Assembly (NCBI GenBank): GCA_026126305.1
Contig: JAHCJI010000001.1
Coordinates: forward strand, 248,001-312,000
Length of the DNA: 64,000 nt
Direction: 5' to 3'
From: Phycisphaeraceae bacterium
GTDB taxonomy: Bacteria > Planctomycetota > Phycisphaerae > Phycisphaerales > UBA1924
Shown: piece after piece, positions 33,249 to 41,771 of the stretch
How the letters are laid out: every line of letters begins with the position of its first letter
Position numbering within the stretch: the first letter of the stretch is position 1
Position numbers and translations under genes: made by a program
The notes under the pieces: generated by a model
Seen by the model: the letters and a program-made list of their open reading frames with translations, nothing else
What the model was told of the DNA's origin: nothing
Databases searched by the model: none

Positions 33249-33902
33249 TCAACCCTCGGAATACAGCGCCACCGTCGCGTCGTGCGGGCCCAGATAATCC
33301 TGGCGATACAGCACGCGACCGCTGGCACGCTGGGCCCAACGGAAGACACGCGTGCCGTGGAAGCGGTTGGCCGGCCCGCTGGCTTCATATCGCTTGCGGC
33401 CGGCCGACGTCAGAAAGTTGAACGCCAGCACGGCGTTGGGCTGGTCGTGCAGCGCGTCCCACGCTCGGTCGAGGACGGCCAGCGCGGTGCGCTCCTCCAG
33501 CGTATTGAGCGAGCCACTGAACACCATCACGCGCACGCCGTGCTCGGAGACGAGCCGCTCGAACAGCCCGGCGTCGCGTACAAAATCAGCCACCACCCAG
33601 TGGGCCTGCGGATACGCCACGCGGGCGGGTTCCACCAATTCGATCAGCCCCTCGACACCCACGTAGCGCGCCGGTGCCCGGTCCTGCTCGACGAGATACC
33701 CCAGCAGCCCGCCCATGCCCGCGCCCAGGTCGGCCAACGCCTTGCCCTTGGGTTGCGTGGCCTGCATCAGCACCTGAAAGCGCATGCGCTGGTACGCCTC
33801 GCTGCGCCACAAAAGCGCCTCGAAGGAAGGCCCATGCTGTCGCACGGCCTCTCGATAGGGCGCCAGGTACCGGGGGTCGGGCTCGCTTTGCGGGTGGCTC
33901 AT
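33249..33902 (-). CDS. SAM-dependent methyltransferase
   Basis: 217 residues. The AdoMet motif I is KALADLGAGMGGLLGYLVE near 55, followed by YVGVEGLIELVEPA and AHWVVADFVRD. It is a class I small-molecule-type methyltransferase of unknown substrate. It lies 17 nt downstream of the PfkB kinase gene on the same strand and probably belongs to its operon; the 2-hydroxyacid dehydrogenase gene converges on it from the other side. Confidence 0.8.
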   Translation of the reverse strand: MSHPQSEPDPRYLAPYREAVRQHGPSFEALLWRSEAYQRMRFQVLMQATQPKGKALADLGAGMGGLLGYLVEQDRAPARYVGVEGLIELVEPARVAYPQAHWVVADFVRDAGLFERLVSEHGVRVMVFSGSLNTLEERTALAVLDRAWDALHDQPNAVLAFNFLTSAGRKRYEASGPANRFHGTRVFRWAQRASGRVLYRQDYLGPHDATVALYSEG

Positions 33903-33919
33903 GGGCGCGTCCTGCGGGC

Positions 33920-34855
33920 TCAGCCGAAGCGCACCATGCCCGCGAACCGCCGGTACCGCTCGTCCAGTTCGGCGCGCGTCAGCGTCGCCAGGCGGTCGAG
34001 GCTGAACCTCTCGATGTTGAAACTCGCCACGATCGTCCCGTGCGCCACGGCCCGGTGGATGGCACCAAAGGCCGAGGGGTCGAGGCTCTCGTCGGCGTCG
34101 GCCTCACGCGCCAGGGCGCCCATCATGCCCCCGGCAAAGCTATCGCCCGCGCCCGTCGGGTCCACCACCTCTTCGGTGGGGTAGGCCGGCAGGGCGGCGA
34201 TGCCGTCCTTATGCACGATCAGGCAGCCGTGCTCGCCCTTCTTCACCACGACGAACCGAGGGCCCAAGTCCAAGATCCGCCGGGCAGCGGCCACCGTGTT
34301 GCGCTTGCCCGTCAGTTGCTCGGCCTCGTCAAAGTTCAGTACCAGCCCGTCGATCAGGCCGCACAAACGCTCGAGCTCGGGCCGCGCCGTCTCGATCCAC
34401 AGGTCCATCGTGTCGGCCACGGCCAGGCGTCGCTGGGGCAACTGTTCGAGCAATCCCAACTGCACCGCCGGGTGCGTGTTGGCCAGGAAGACGTACCGGC
34501 TGTCGCGGAAAGCCTTGGGCACGGCGGGCGGCTCCTCGGCCAAGACGCCCAGGTCGGTGTACAGCGTCTCGCGCTGGTCCATGTTGTCGAGGTATTTGCC
34601 GCCCCAGCGGAAGGTCTTGGAGCCCTTGCGCACCTCGAGGCCGGCGTGGTCGATGCCCTCGAAGCGGTCCATGGTCTGGCGCAGTTCGGGGGGGAAGTCC
34701 TCTCCCACGGCGGCCACGACGCGCACTGGCTTGCAATAGAAGGAGGCGGCGGCGGCAAAGTACGTACACGATCCACCCAGCACGTTCTCGCGGTGCCCGT
34801 GGTCGGGCGTGTACACGGTGTCGATGCCAACGGTTCCGGTGACGATCAGGGGCAT
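33920..34855 (-). CDS. PfkB family carbohydrate/nucleoside kinase
   Basis: 311 residues. GTVGIDTVYTP at the start, GGSCTYFAAAASFY (substrate-side glycines), LNFDEAEQLTG and the C-terminal signature DPTGAGDSFAGGMMGAL with catalytic Asp are diagnostic of PfkB. Ribokinase, adenosine kinase and sugar kinases share this fold; the substrate is not readable. Divergent from rarD, starts 69 nt apart. Confidence 0.9.
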   Translation of the reverse strand: MPLIVTGTVGIDTVYTPDHGHRENVLGGSCTYFAAAASFYCKPVRVVAAVGEDFPPELRQTMDRFEGIDHAGLEVRKGSKTFRWGGKYLDNMDQRETLYTDLGVLAEEPPAVPKAFRDSRYVFLANTHPAVQLGLLEQLPQRRLAVADTMDLWIETARPELERLCGLIDGLVLNFDEAEQLTGKRNTVAAARRILDLGPRFVVVKKGEHGCLIVHKDGIAALPAYPTEEVVDPTGAGDSFAGGMMGALAREADADESLDPSAFGAIHRAVAHGTIVASFNIERFSLDRLATLTRAELDERYRRFAGMVRFG

Positions 34856-34924
34856 GGGGCAGCATAGGGGGCAATGGAGCATTTGAACACCAGTACCGGG
34901 CACGCCCCGCTACGATCGCGGCCC

Positions 34925-35860
34925 ATGTCCCAGCACGACAACCCAAACCCCACCGCTGGCGTGGTCTATGGACTGATCGCCTACCTCTGGTGGGGGAGCG
35001 TCGTGCCCATCTATATCAACACGCTGACCCGGGGCGAATGGGCCGCGCCGGCGATCGAACTGCTCGCCCAGCGCGTGGTCTTCGGCATCCCCGTGCTGAT
35101 GGCGCTGCTGTGGGCCACGGGCCGGCTGGGAGAATTGCGGGCCGCCCTGGTCGAGCGCGAGCGCCGCCGAGCCCTGCTCCTGAGTGCCGCTTTAATCGCC
35201 TGCAACTGGTTCGCGTTCATCTACGCCGTGGCCAACGCCAAACTCATCGACGCGAGCCTGGGGTATTACATCACGCCGCTGGTCTCCATCGCGCTGGGCG
35301 TGGTGCTGCTGGGCGAGCGGCCCCGGCGGGTGCAACTGGTCTCCATCGCGCTGGCGGTGCTGGCCGTGGGCGTGCTCACGGTCCATCGCGGCGGGCTGCC
35401 CTGGATCGCCGTCACGCTGGCGATCAGTTTCGGCTTCTACGGGCTGGTGCGCAAGCGCGCCCACACCAAGCCCGCCCCGGGCCTGTGCGTCGAGATGCTG
35501 GCGCTGCTGCCCGTGGCCATTGGCTTGTATGCCTGGCTCTTCTTCGCCGGGCAGGCCGAGGTCTTGCAAGGCCCGCCCACGCGGTCGGCCCTCATGGCCA
35601 TCGGCGGGTTCATGGTCGTGCTCCCGCTGGTCACCTTCGCGGCCGCCGCCCACCGCCTGCGCCTTGCGACCCTGGGCATGTTGCAATACCTGGCACCCAC
35701 GGGTCAGTTCGTCCTCTCGATCGTCTTCGGCCAGCAACTCGACCCCACCACGCTGGTGGCCTTCGCCCTGATCTGGGCAGCGCTTGTGCTCTACAGCGTG
35801 GACGCGTGGCGGTTTGGGAGGAAGGGGCGGGCAAGGGTGGAGGGACTGGGCGGGCGCTAG
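34925..35860 (+). CDS. rarD: RarD-type EamA family transporter
   Basis: 311 residues with about ten TM segments in two EamA halves. GVVYGLIAYLWWGSVVPIYI at the start and NWFAFIYAVANAKLIDASLGYYITPL in the middle are typical of RarD, a DMT-superfamily permease of unknown substrate (chloramphenicol sensitivity in one species). A basic tail follows the last span. Its stop overlaps the stop of the convergent zinc-ribbon gene by 4 nt (CTAG). Confidence 0.9.
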   Translation: MSQHDNPNPTAGVVYGLIAYLWWGSVVPIYINTLTRGEWAAPAIELLAQRVVFGIPVLMALLWATGRLGELRAALVERERRRALLLSAALIACNWFAFIYAVANAKLIDASLGYYITPLVSIALGVVLLGERPRRVQLVSIALAVLAVGVLTVHRGGLPWIAVTLAISFGFYGLVRKRAHTKPAPGLCVEMLALLPVAIGLYAWLFFAGQAEVLQGPPTRSALMAIGGFMVVLPLVTFAAAAHRLRLATLGMLQYLAPTGQFVLSIVFGQQLDPTTLVAFALIWAALVLYSVDAWRFGRKGRARVEGLGGR

Positions 35861-36339
35861 GTCGCTTCCGACTGCCCAGATTGCCAAACCATGCCGCAGT
35901 TTGGGCACGGCAAACTACCCGAACCGTGCTCCAACACGCCAATATCGTTACCACATACAGGACATGTGCCTTGCGATGCCATGATCTCGGCCGATCGCTG
36001 AGCGCCCACACGCCACCAATGCCTCGCCCACAGCAACCATGATGACGTATATGCGATTACACCAAAATAGATTGCGTACTCAGTCAACAAGCCCATCGGA
36101 GGAGGATTGAAGTCACTCCGAAGGTCGTTGACAATACCGGCTATCGCCCACGCAACCATGCTCGCCGGCCAAGCGATGAACATCAATGAGAAGAACAACC
36201 AGAGCGGGCGAGACCGCCGATGAACCGGCGGCACTTTCGGCCTACGGCCAAGCCACGGCGCGCTTCGCAAGGACATGACCGGCGTTGCCAACTCGCCGCG
36301 TTGGTCACGGATCTGGATAGGCGGATACCACCATCGCAT
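35857..36339 (-). CDS. Membrane protein with C-terminal zinc ribbon
   Basis: 160 residues from ATG 36339, preceded by GGAG. Two TM segments (LWLFFSLMFIAWPASMVAWAI and YAIYFGVIAYTSSWLLWA) lie between an N-terminal basic segment and a C-terminal CPVCGNDIG...LPCPNCG zinc ribbon. Function unknown. The protein at 60737 also combines TM segments with a CxxC pair ribbon and may be a distant relative. The tRNA-Lys gene ends 41 nt upstream. Confidence 0.72.
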   Translation of the reverse strand: MRWWYPPIQIRDQRGELATPVMSLRSAPWLGRRPKVPPVHRRSRPLWLFFSLMFIAWPASMVAWAIAGIVNDLRSDFNPPPMGLLTEYAIYFGVIAYTSSWLLWARHWWRVGAQRSAEIMASQGTCPVCGNDIGVLEHGSGSLPCPNCGMVWQSGQSEAT

Positions 36340-36379
36340 AGGCAACTCCGTGGCTTGAAGCCTCGGACATTGGCTCAAG

Positions 36380-36452
<73 letters not shown>

Positions 36453-36561
36453 GTGGGTTCCATTGTACCACGCACCCGGGCACGAAGACAGTCCCGGCCC
36501 GCCAGGGCGATAAGTATTTACCCTATTTTTTGCGTCTCGGTGCAACACTCCCGGCAATATG

Positions 36562-36579
36562 CTAGTAAGCCTTTACTAG
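36562..36579. promoter_or_regulatory. Inverted repeat upstream of glycine-zipper lipoprotein
   Basis: Perfect 7-bp inverted repeat CTAGTAA-GCCT-TTACTAG, 57 nt before the lipoprotein start, in a stretch that is AT-rich compared with its surroundings. It could be an operator. No -35/-10 pair could be fixed around it with confidence. Confidence 0.45.
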
Positions 36580-36636
36580 AATGAGCCGCGCGAGCCGCCC
36601 GGGTGGGGTGGACGCGGCGGCTCCGGAGGTGTGAAC

Positions 36637-37122
36637 ATGTTCCAGCAGACCATTCGGCCCGCACGCATGGGCCATCGGCGGTTCTGGGCCTTGGGGGCTA
36701 TCGTCCCCGCACTGCTCATGGGCGGCTGTGCCAATGGACTCCAAGGGGCTTTCTCAGGGGCCGCCCTGGGCAGCCTGGCCGGCCTGGGCCTGGGCTCACT
36801 TGCGGGGGAAGCCGGCCGTGGGGCCGCTGCGGGTGCCATTATCGGCGGCGTGGGCGGCGCAGTCATCGGCGACCAGAACGCCCGGGCCTCCGCTTACAGC
36901 ACCACCAGCCCGCCTGCCGAGACCAGGCCCCAACCGGTCTACGTCGACCGAACCGTCTATGTTGATCGCCCCAGGTACATCGAGCGGCCCGTCTACGTCG
37001 AACGGCCCGTCTACGTCCATCACGCGCCGCCACCGACGGTGGTGATCTACCGGTCGCACAGCACGCGCTACTACCACGGCCCCAGGTACTACCGCCCTTG
37101 CCCGCCCCCGCCTTGCCGGTAA
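36637..37122 (+). CDS. Glycine-zipper envelope lipoprotein with Pro/Tyr-rich tail
   Basis: 161 residues from ATG 36637 (GGAGGT upstream). Lipobox MGGC is at about 31. A glycine-zipper region (GAALGSLAGLGLGSLAGEAGR and GAIIGGVGGAVIG), as in the OmpA-associated 17-kDa-type lipoproteins, is followed by a repetitive Pro/Val/Tyr tail (YVDRTVYVDRPRYIERPVYVERPVYV) and a His/Tyr/Pro end. It is probably an outer-membrane or surface lipoprotein; the tail repeats every seven residues. Confidence 0.78.
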   Translation: MFQQTIRPARMGHRRFWALGAIVPALLMGGCANGLQGAFSGAALGSLAGLGLGSLAGEAGRGAAAGAIIGGVGGAVIGDQNARASAYSTTSPPAETRPQPVYVDRTVYVDRPRYIERPVYVERPVYVHHAPPPTVVIYRSHSTRYYHGPRYYRPCPPPPCR

Positions 37123-37142
37123 GCCATACCGATCTCGACGCC

Positions 37143-37985
37143 TTATCGCGGATCGTTGACCCAGCCGTAGCGATACTCGCTGCTGCGGGTCATGGCGCGC
37201 CAGCGTCCGCCCCGGGCACTCAGGTAGAAGTGGATGGCCGTCAGGTCGCTGACTTCCAGCCCATCGGGCGACGCGTCCTTGGGCGGGTGGATCGCGCCGG
37301 CGTGGCCTTCCAGAAATGCCGTCAAAGCGGCACCGGCCTCTCCGCCCTGGTGACGCCGGTCGAGCTGGTCGAAGCCTTGGAAAGTCAGCATCGGATCGCC
37401 GGCATGGTAAAACACCGGGTTTTCCTCGACGAACACGGGCACGCCCGAGAGCAGCTCGATCGACTGCTCATCCTCGAGCCACACACCACCGGTCCAACCA
37501 CGCTCGGCCGGGTTTCGATGGATGGCAAAACGCGTGTGCAGGCCAAGGCGCGCACCCTCGACCTGATGGACAAACGCAAAGTCGCTGTCCACCTCGGCAT
37601 GGGCGTACAGGCCCGGCTGCGGTGTCGGCGCGCGGCCGCTGGAATCGCGCGCTGGCAGCCGACGGCCATGCACGGCACATTCCAGGAGTCCGTCGTCTTC
37701 GAGGTAGCCCCCGACAACGAGCAGCCCTGGGTTGGCGGTGTCGCCTTCGATGGTCTTCAACCAGTTCGTGGCCGTCCAGAGGCGGTCCTTGGAGTCTCCC
37801 GCGTAGAGGTTGGCCACCGTAGAGAGCTGGCCGAGCCTCTGGAGCGTGATGGTGCTGCGCGCGGTCTGCCGGGCATTGGCCACCGCCGGGAGCGTCAAGG
37901 CGGCCACGATGGCAATGATGCCCATGACGACCAAGAGCTCAATGAGTGTGAAACCGGGCCTTGCCGGCCTGTGGGCTTGGGGCAT
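37143..37985 (-). CDS. Type II pseudopilin-like protein
   Basis: 280 residues from ATG 37985. N-terminal prepilin motif RPG-FTLIELLVVMGIIAIVAALTLPAVANAR, cleaved after Gly by a prepilin peptidase. The remainder is a planctomycete-type globular domain with H-x-G and Trp-rich blocks (WTGGVWLEDEQSIELL). No other pilus gene is adjacent; a second pseudopilin lies at 52692. It is divergent from rlmN, with 156 nt between starts. Confidence 0.85.
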   Translation of the reverse strand: MPQAHRPARPGFTLIELLVVMGIIAIVAALTLPAVANARQTARSTITLQRLGQLSTVANLYAGDSKDRLWTATNWLKTIEGDTANPGLLVVGGYLEDDGLLECAVHGRRLPARDSSGRAPTPQPGLYAHAEVDSDFAFVHQVEGARLGLHTRFAIHRNPAERGWTGGVWLEDEQSIELLSGVPVFVEENPVFYHAGDPMLTFQGFDQLDRRHQGGEAGAALTAFLEGHAGAIHPPKDASPDGLEVSDLTAIHFYLSARGGRWRAMTRSSEYRYGWVNDPR

Positions 37986-38141
37986 CGACGCCTCCGCGAT
38001 GGCTGTGACCAACCCATGGGCCCCTGCGCCCAATGCCGGTCATGCCTTGCTTCGGCGATCCCCGGTGCCGACTTCACGCCCCTTTGCCCGGCTGACGCAA
38101 TCCTCATACATCCGCCCCACAGTGCCCGTACGATCGCTGCG

Positions 38142-39272
38142 ATGCTTCCTGCCCCAGACGATGCCCCGACGCTCAGCCCGCTGGGTATGACCAGCCAGCA
38201 ATGGATGGACGCCGTGGGAACGCGGGTGCGGGGCGGCCGGTTATGGGCCCTTCGGGCGTACAAGGCCTTTATGCGCGAGGGCCGAACCGACGACCCGGTC
38301 TTCGCCCAAGTGGGCGTGCCCAGCGTCGGGCCCGTGCTCCGCCACGAGCAAGAGGACACGCCCGAGGGCGTCATCACCAAGTTCATCCAGGGGCTGGACA
38401 TCGAGCACCGTGGCGTGCGGCTCGAGGCCGAGAGCGTGGTCATCCCCATGATCGGTCGCACGGGCCGGCTGGCGCACTCGCTGTGCGTGAGCAGCCAGGT
38501 GGGTTGCGCGATGGGGTGCGCCTTCTGCGAGACGGCCCAGATGGGGCTCCTGGCATCGCTAAGCCCCGCGCAGATCGTGGGCCAGTGGCACGCCGCGAGG
38601 CACCAACTCGGCACCACGCCCAGCAATCTTGTGTTCATGGGCATGGGCGAGCCATTGGACAACACCGACGCCGTCCTGGGCGCCATCGCCATCCTCACCG
38701 ACCACGCCGGCGCGGGGCTGGCGATGAGCAAGATCACCGTGTCGACCGTGGGCCGGCTCGACGGCCTGCAACGGTTGCGCAAGGCCGTCGAGCAGCCGGG
38801 CTGGCACCGCCTGGGCGTGTCGATCAGCCTGAACGCGCCCAACGACGCCATCCGCAACCAGATCATGCCCATCAACCGCGCGATGCCCATGGCCCAGTTG
38901 CGTGAGGCGCTGCTCGACTTCCCCCACGGCACGGGCAAGCCCTACCTCATCGCCTACGTGCTCATCCCGGGCGTGAACGACGCGCTGGAACACGCCGACG
39001 AGTTGGCCCAGTGGGTGCGTCCGCTGCGGTGCATGGTGAACGTGATCCCCTACAACCCCAGGCGAGAGAGCCCCTGGCCCGCGCCGCACGAGGAGGACGT
39101 GGACCGGTTCGTGCGCAGGCTGTCCTCGCACGGGCTGTTCGTGAAGCGTCGGCGGACCAAGGGCCGCTCGACGATGGCCGCATGCGGGCAACTGGGCAAC
39201 CCGGGCATCCGCCGGCGCAAGATCGTCGAGCCGATAGGGAATATTCCGCTCACGGTGAGCGTCGAGCGTTAG
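38142..39272 (+). CDS. rlmN: Dual-specificity RNA methyltransferase RlmN
   Basis: 376 residues. The radical SAM motif CAMGCAFCETAQMG lies near 127; GMGEPLDN and SISLNAPND are typical, and STMAACGQLG near the C terminus holds the methyl-carrying Cys. It methylates A2503 of 23S rRNA and A37 of some tRNAs. The next gene starts 3 nt after its stop and is probably co-transcribed. Confidence 0.95.
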   Translation: MLPAPDDAPTLSPLGMTSQQWMDAVGTRVRGGRLWALRAYKAFMREGRTDDPVFAQVGVPSVGPVLRHEQEDTPEGVITKFIQGLDIEHRGVRLEAESVVIPMIGRTGRLAHSLCVSSQVGCAMGCAFCETAQMGLLASLSPAQIVGQWHAARHQLGTTPSNLVFMGMGEPLDNTDAVLGAIAILTDHAGAGLAMSKITVSTVGRLDGLQRLRKAVEQPGWHRLGVSISLNAPNDAIRNQIMPINRAMPMAQLREALLDFPHGTGKPYLIAYVLIPGVNDALEHADELAQWVRPLRCMVNVIPYNPRRESPWPAPHEEDVDRFVRRLSSHGLFVKRRRTKGRSTMAACGQLGNPGIRRRKIVEPIGNIPLTVSVER

Positions 39273-39275
39273 ACC

Positions 39276-41756
39276 TTGGCAGACTTCTCGCACTGGACCA
39301 AGCCCGCGCGATTGCTGACCTGGCGACGGGTGGCGTCGGTGTACCTGGCCTTGCTCGTGGCCTCGCACGTGGTCTATGCCCTGTGGCCCACCGCCCTGAT
39401 GGTGGCCCCCAAGCCACAGCCAACGGGCGTGCTCGAGGTCGATGGCAGCGAGGTGGCGTATCGGGCCTGGCGCTCGGGCGAAGCGGGCGCGCCGTTCCTG
39501 CTGCTCATCCACGGCTCGCCCGGCGACGCGACCAACTTCATGCTGATCGGGCCCGAACTGGCCAAGCTTGGCGTCGATTCGGTGGCGGTTGATCTGCCGG
39601 GCTTTGGCGCCTCGCCGCGCGTGGACGACCTGTCGGCGCGTTCGATGGCCCGCGTGTGCCTTGGCGTGCTCGACGCGCTGCGCGAGCAAGGCCTCGCGCC
39701 GCGCCGCGTCCACGTGCTGGGCTGGAGCAACGGCGGGGCGGTCATTCTGAACATGAGCGAGTTGCGCGAGGGTCAAGGGGTCGAGTTGGCCTCACTGACA
39801 ATGCTGCTGGCCACCGGCGCACAGCAGACCGAGGGCTCGGGCGACTACCTCTTCGAGAAGGCCAAGTACGCCCTGGGGCTCGCGGCGGTCGTCGGGCTTG
39901 TCGAACTCACGCCGCACTTTGGCGTCATCGGCCCGCGCGACTTCTGGTATTCGTTCATCGCCAACTTCATGCACACCGACCAGCGCCCGCTCGAGGGCGT
40001 GCTGGGTTCGCTGCAAGAGCCGTTGCTCATCCTGCACGGCCGGCGAGACTTCCTGGTCGCGCCCTGGGCGGCGCGGATGCACCACGAGATGGCCCCGCGC
40101 TCGACGCTGGTCATGCTGCCGGGAGATCACTTCATGCCCTTCCGCTCGCGCGAAGTCGTGGCGGGGCACGTCGCGGCTTTTATACACGCCCACGAAGATG
40201 CCGCGGGCGGGCCCGTGCGTTCGACCGTAGAGATCCTGCCCGGGCCTTCATGGGGCCCGGCGATGCGCGGCATCGATGGCGCGGGCGCGTGGCTGCGCTC
40301 GCGGCACTGGACGCTCGAAGCGGTGGTGGTGGCGCTCATCGCGTTGGCCTGGTGGCGCGTGGGGCTGCTGGTGGTGGCGGCGCTGGTGGCGGGCATGTAC
40401 GTCGATTACGGCGTGGCCAGCGTGGGCCTGGCGCTCGCGGTAGCCGTGCGCGGGCCGGGGCGATGGCGTCGATGGGCGTGCTTGCCCGTGGCGATCGTGG
40501 CGCTCTTTCTGGCATGGATGCTCGTGCGCTTTGGCGGGTGGTGGGCGGTGGAACAGCACGGCTTGCCGGCGCTGATCGTGGTCATCGTTTTGGCGGCACC
40601 GCTCACGTGGGTGCTGCCCCGGCTATGGACGCGCAGCAACCGCCAGCGCGTGCGCGCGGTCGTCTGGCGATGGATCAGCCACGAGTTCTGGCCCTCGTGG
40701 GTCAACTACATCCTGCTCACCCCGACCTTTACCTGCCAGACCTTGCGCTACCGACACCTCACGGTCTTCACCGCCACCAACCCGGGCATCGCCGGCGCGG
40801 GCGGGTTCGTGGGCGAGCGCAAGAGCACCATCGCCCGGGCCCTGGAGGCCGCCGGGGCGCCACTGCTGCCCACCGTGCTCTTGCGGGCACACAGCGACGA
40901 AGAACGACGGCTCGAACGCGCCAGGAACATCCTCGAACAACACCCCGAACTGGGCGGATATCCGCTCGTCCTCAAGCCCGACCGAGGCGAACGGGGAACC
41001 GCCGTACGCGTGTGCCGCGACGAGCGCGAAGTGCTCGAACAGTTACGCCGCGTGCCCGCGGACCTGGTCATGCAGAAGTATGATCCCGCGCCACACGAGG
41101 TGGGCCTGTTCTGGGTCCGGCTGCAACCCCCAGGCCGGCCAGACGAGCACGGGCGCGAAGGGATGATCTTCGCCGTCACGCGCAAGATCTTCCCCGAGAT
41201 CGTGGGCGATGGCCGGCGCACATTACGCCAACTTGTCCTCAGCGACGATCGCTTCCGTGTGCAAGAGCCCGTCTTCGCGCGGCGATTTGGCCGCGCCATC
41301 GATCGTGTCCCACCCAAGGGCGAGCGCGTGCGCATGGGCCTGGCGGGCAACCACGCCCAGGGCTGCCGATTCGAGGACGGCGCCCACCTCATTACCGACG
41401 CGCTCACCGACGCCATCGATTCCATCTGCCGGCGATTCCCCAACCGCGACAACAGGCCCGGCGGGCTGGACATCGGACGCTTCGACATCCGCTACCACGA
41501 CGAGGTAGACCTCAAGGCCGGCCGGGGGTTCAGCGTCATCGAACTCAACGGCTCGTCGGCAGAGGCCACCAACGTCTACGACCCCACACGCACGTGGTGG
41601 TGGGCCATCGAGGTGATGAGCAAGCAGTGGGCCCACGCCTTCCGACTGGGCGCGATGCGCCGGGACATGGGCCACAAGCCCGTCGGGCCGGCCACGCTCT
41701 ATCGCATGGCACGACGCGCCAGGCGGATCCGGCCCGAGGATGCGCTGGCCGATTGA
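39276..41756 (+). CDS. Alpha/beta-hydrolase / multi-TM / ATP-grasp fusion protein
   Basis: 826 residues from TTG 39276, three bases after rlmN. One TM segment (about 20-40) precedes an alpha/beta-hydrolase domain (50-300) with LLIHGSPGD, nucleophile elbow GWSNGG (Ser151), Asp259 in LHGRRDF and His285 in PGDHF. A block of four or so TM segments (345-450) follows. Residues 495-810 form an ATP-grasp-like ligase with PLVLKPDRGERGTAV and a metal-binding end DIGRFDIRY...FSVIELNGSS (Glu756, Asn758). I know no characterised protein with these three parts in one chain. It may be a membrane ligase/hydrolase for a peptide or lipid conjugate; that is inference. Confidence 0.8.
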   Translation: MADFSHWTKPARLLTWRRVASVYLALLVASHVVYALWPTALMVAPKPQPTGVLEVDGSEVAYRAWRSGEAGAPFLLLIHGSPGDATNFMLIGPELAKLGVDSVAVDLPGFGASPRVDDLSARSMARVCLGVLDALREQGLAPRRVHVLGWSNGGAVILNMSELREGQGVELASLTMLLATGAQQTEGSGDYLFEKAKYALGLAAVVGLVELTPHFGVIGPRDFWYSFIANFMHTDQRPLEGVLGSLQEPLLILHGRRDFLVAPWAARMHHEMAPRSTLVMLPGDHFMPFRSREVVAGHVAAFIHAHEDAAGGPVRSTVEILPGPSWGPAMRGIDGAGAWLRSRHWTLEAVVVALIALAWWRVGLLVVAALVAGMYVDYGVASVGLALAVAVRGPGRWRRWACLPVAIVALFLAWMLVRFGGWWAVEQHGLPALIVVIVLAAPLTWVLPRLWTRSNRQRVRAVVWRWISHEFWPSWVNYILLTPTFTCQTLRYRHLTVFTATNPGIAGAGGFVGERKSTIARALEAAGAPLLPTVLLRAHSDEERRLERARNILEQHPELGGYPLVLKPDRGERGTAVRVCRDEREVLEQLRRVPADLVMQKYDPAPHEVGLFWVRLQPPGRPDEHGREGMIFAVTRKIFPEIVGDGRRTLRQLVLSDDRFRVQEPVFARRFGRAIDRVPPKGERVRMGLAGNHAQGCRFEDGAHLITDALTDAIDSICRRFPNRDNRPGGLDIGRFDIRYHDEVDLKAGRGFSVIELNGSSAEATNVYDPTRTWWWAIEVMSKQWAHAFRLGAMRRDMGHKPVGPATLYRMARRARRIRPEDALAD

Positions 41757-41771
41757 TCCCCAGGTCGCTCC

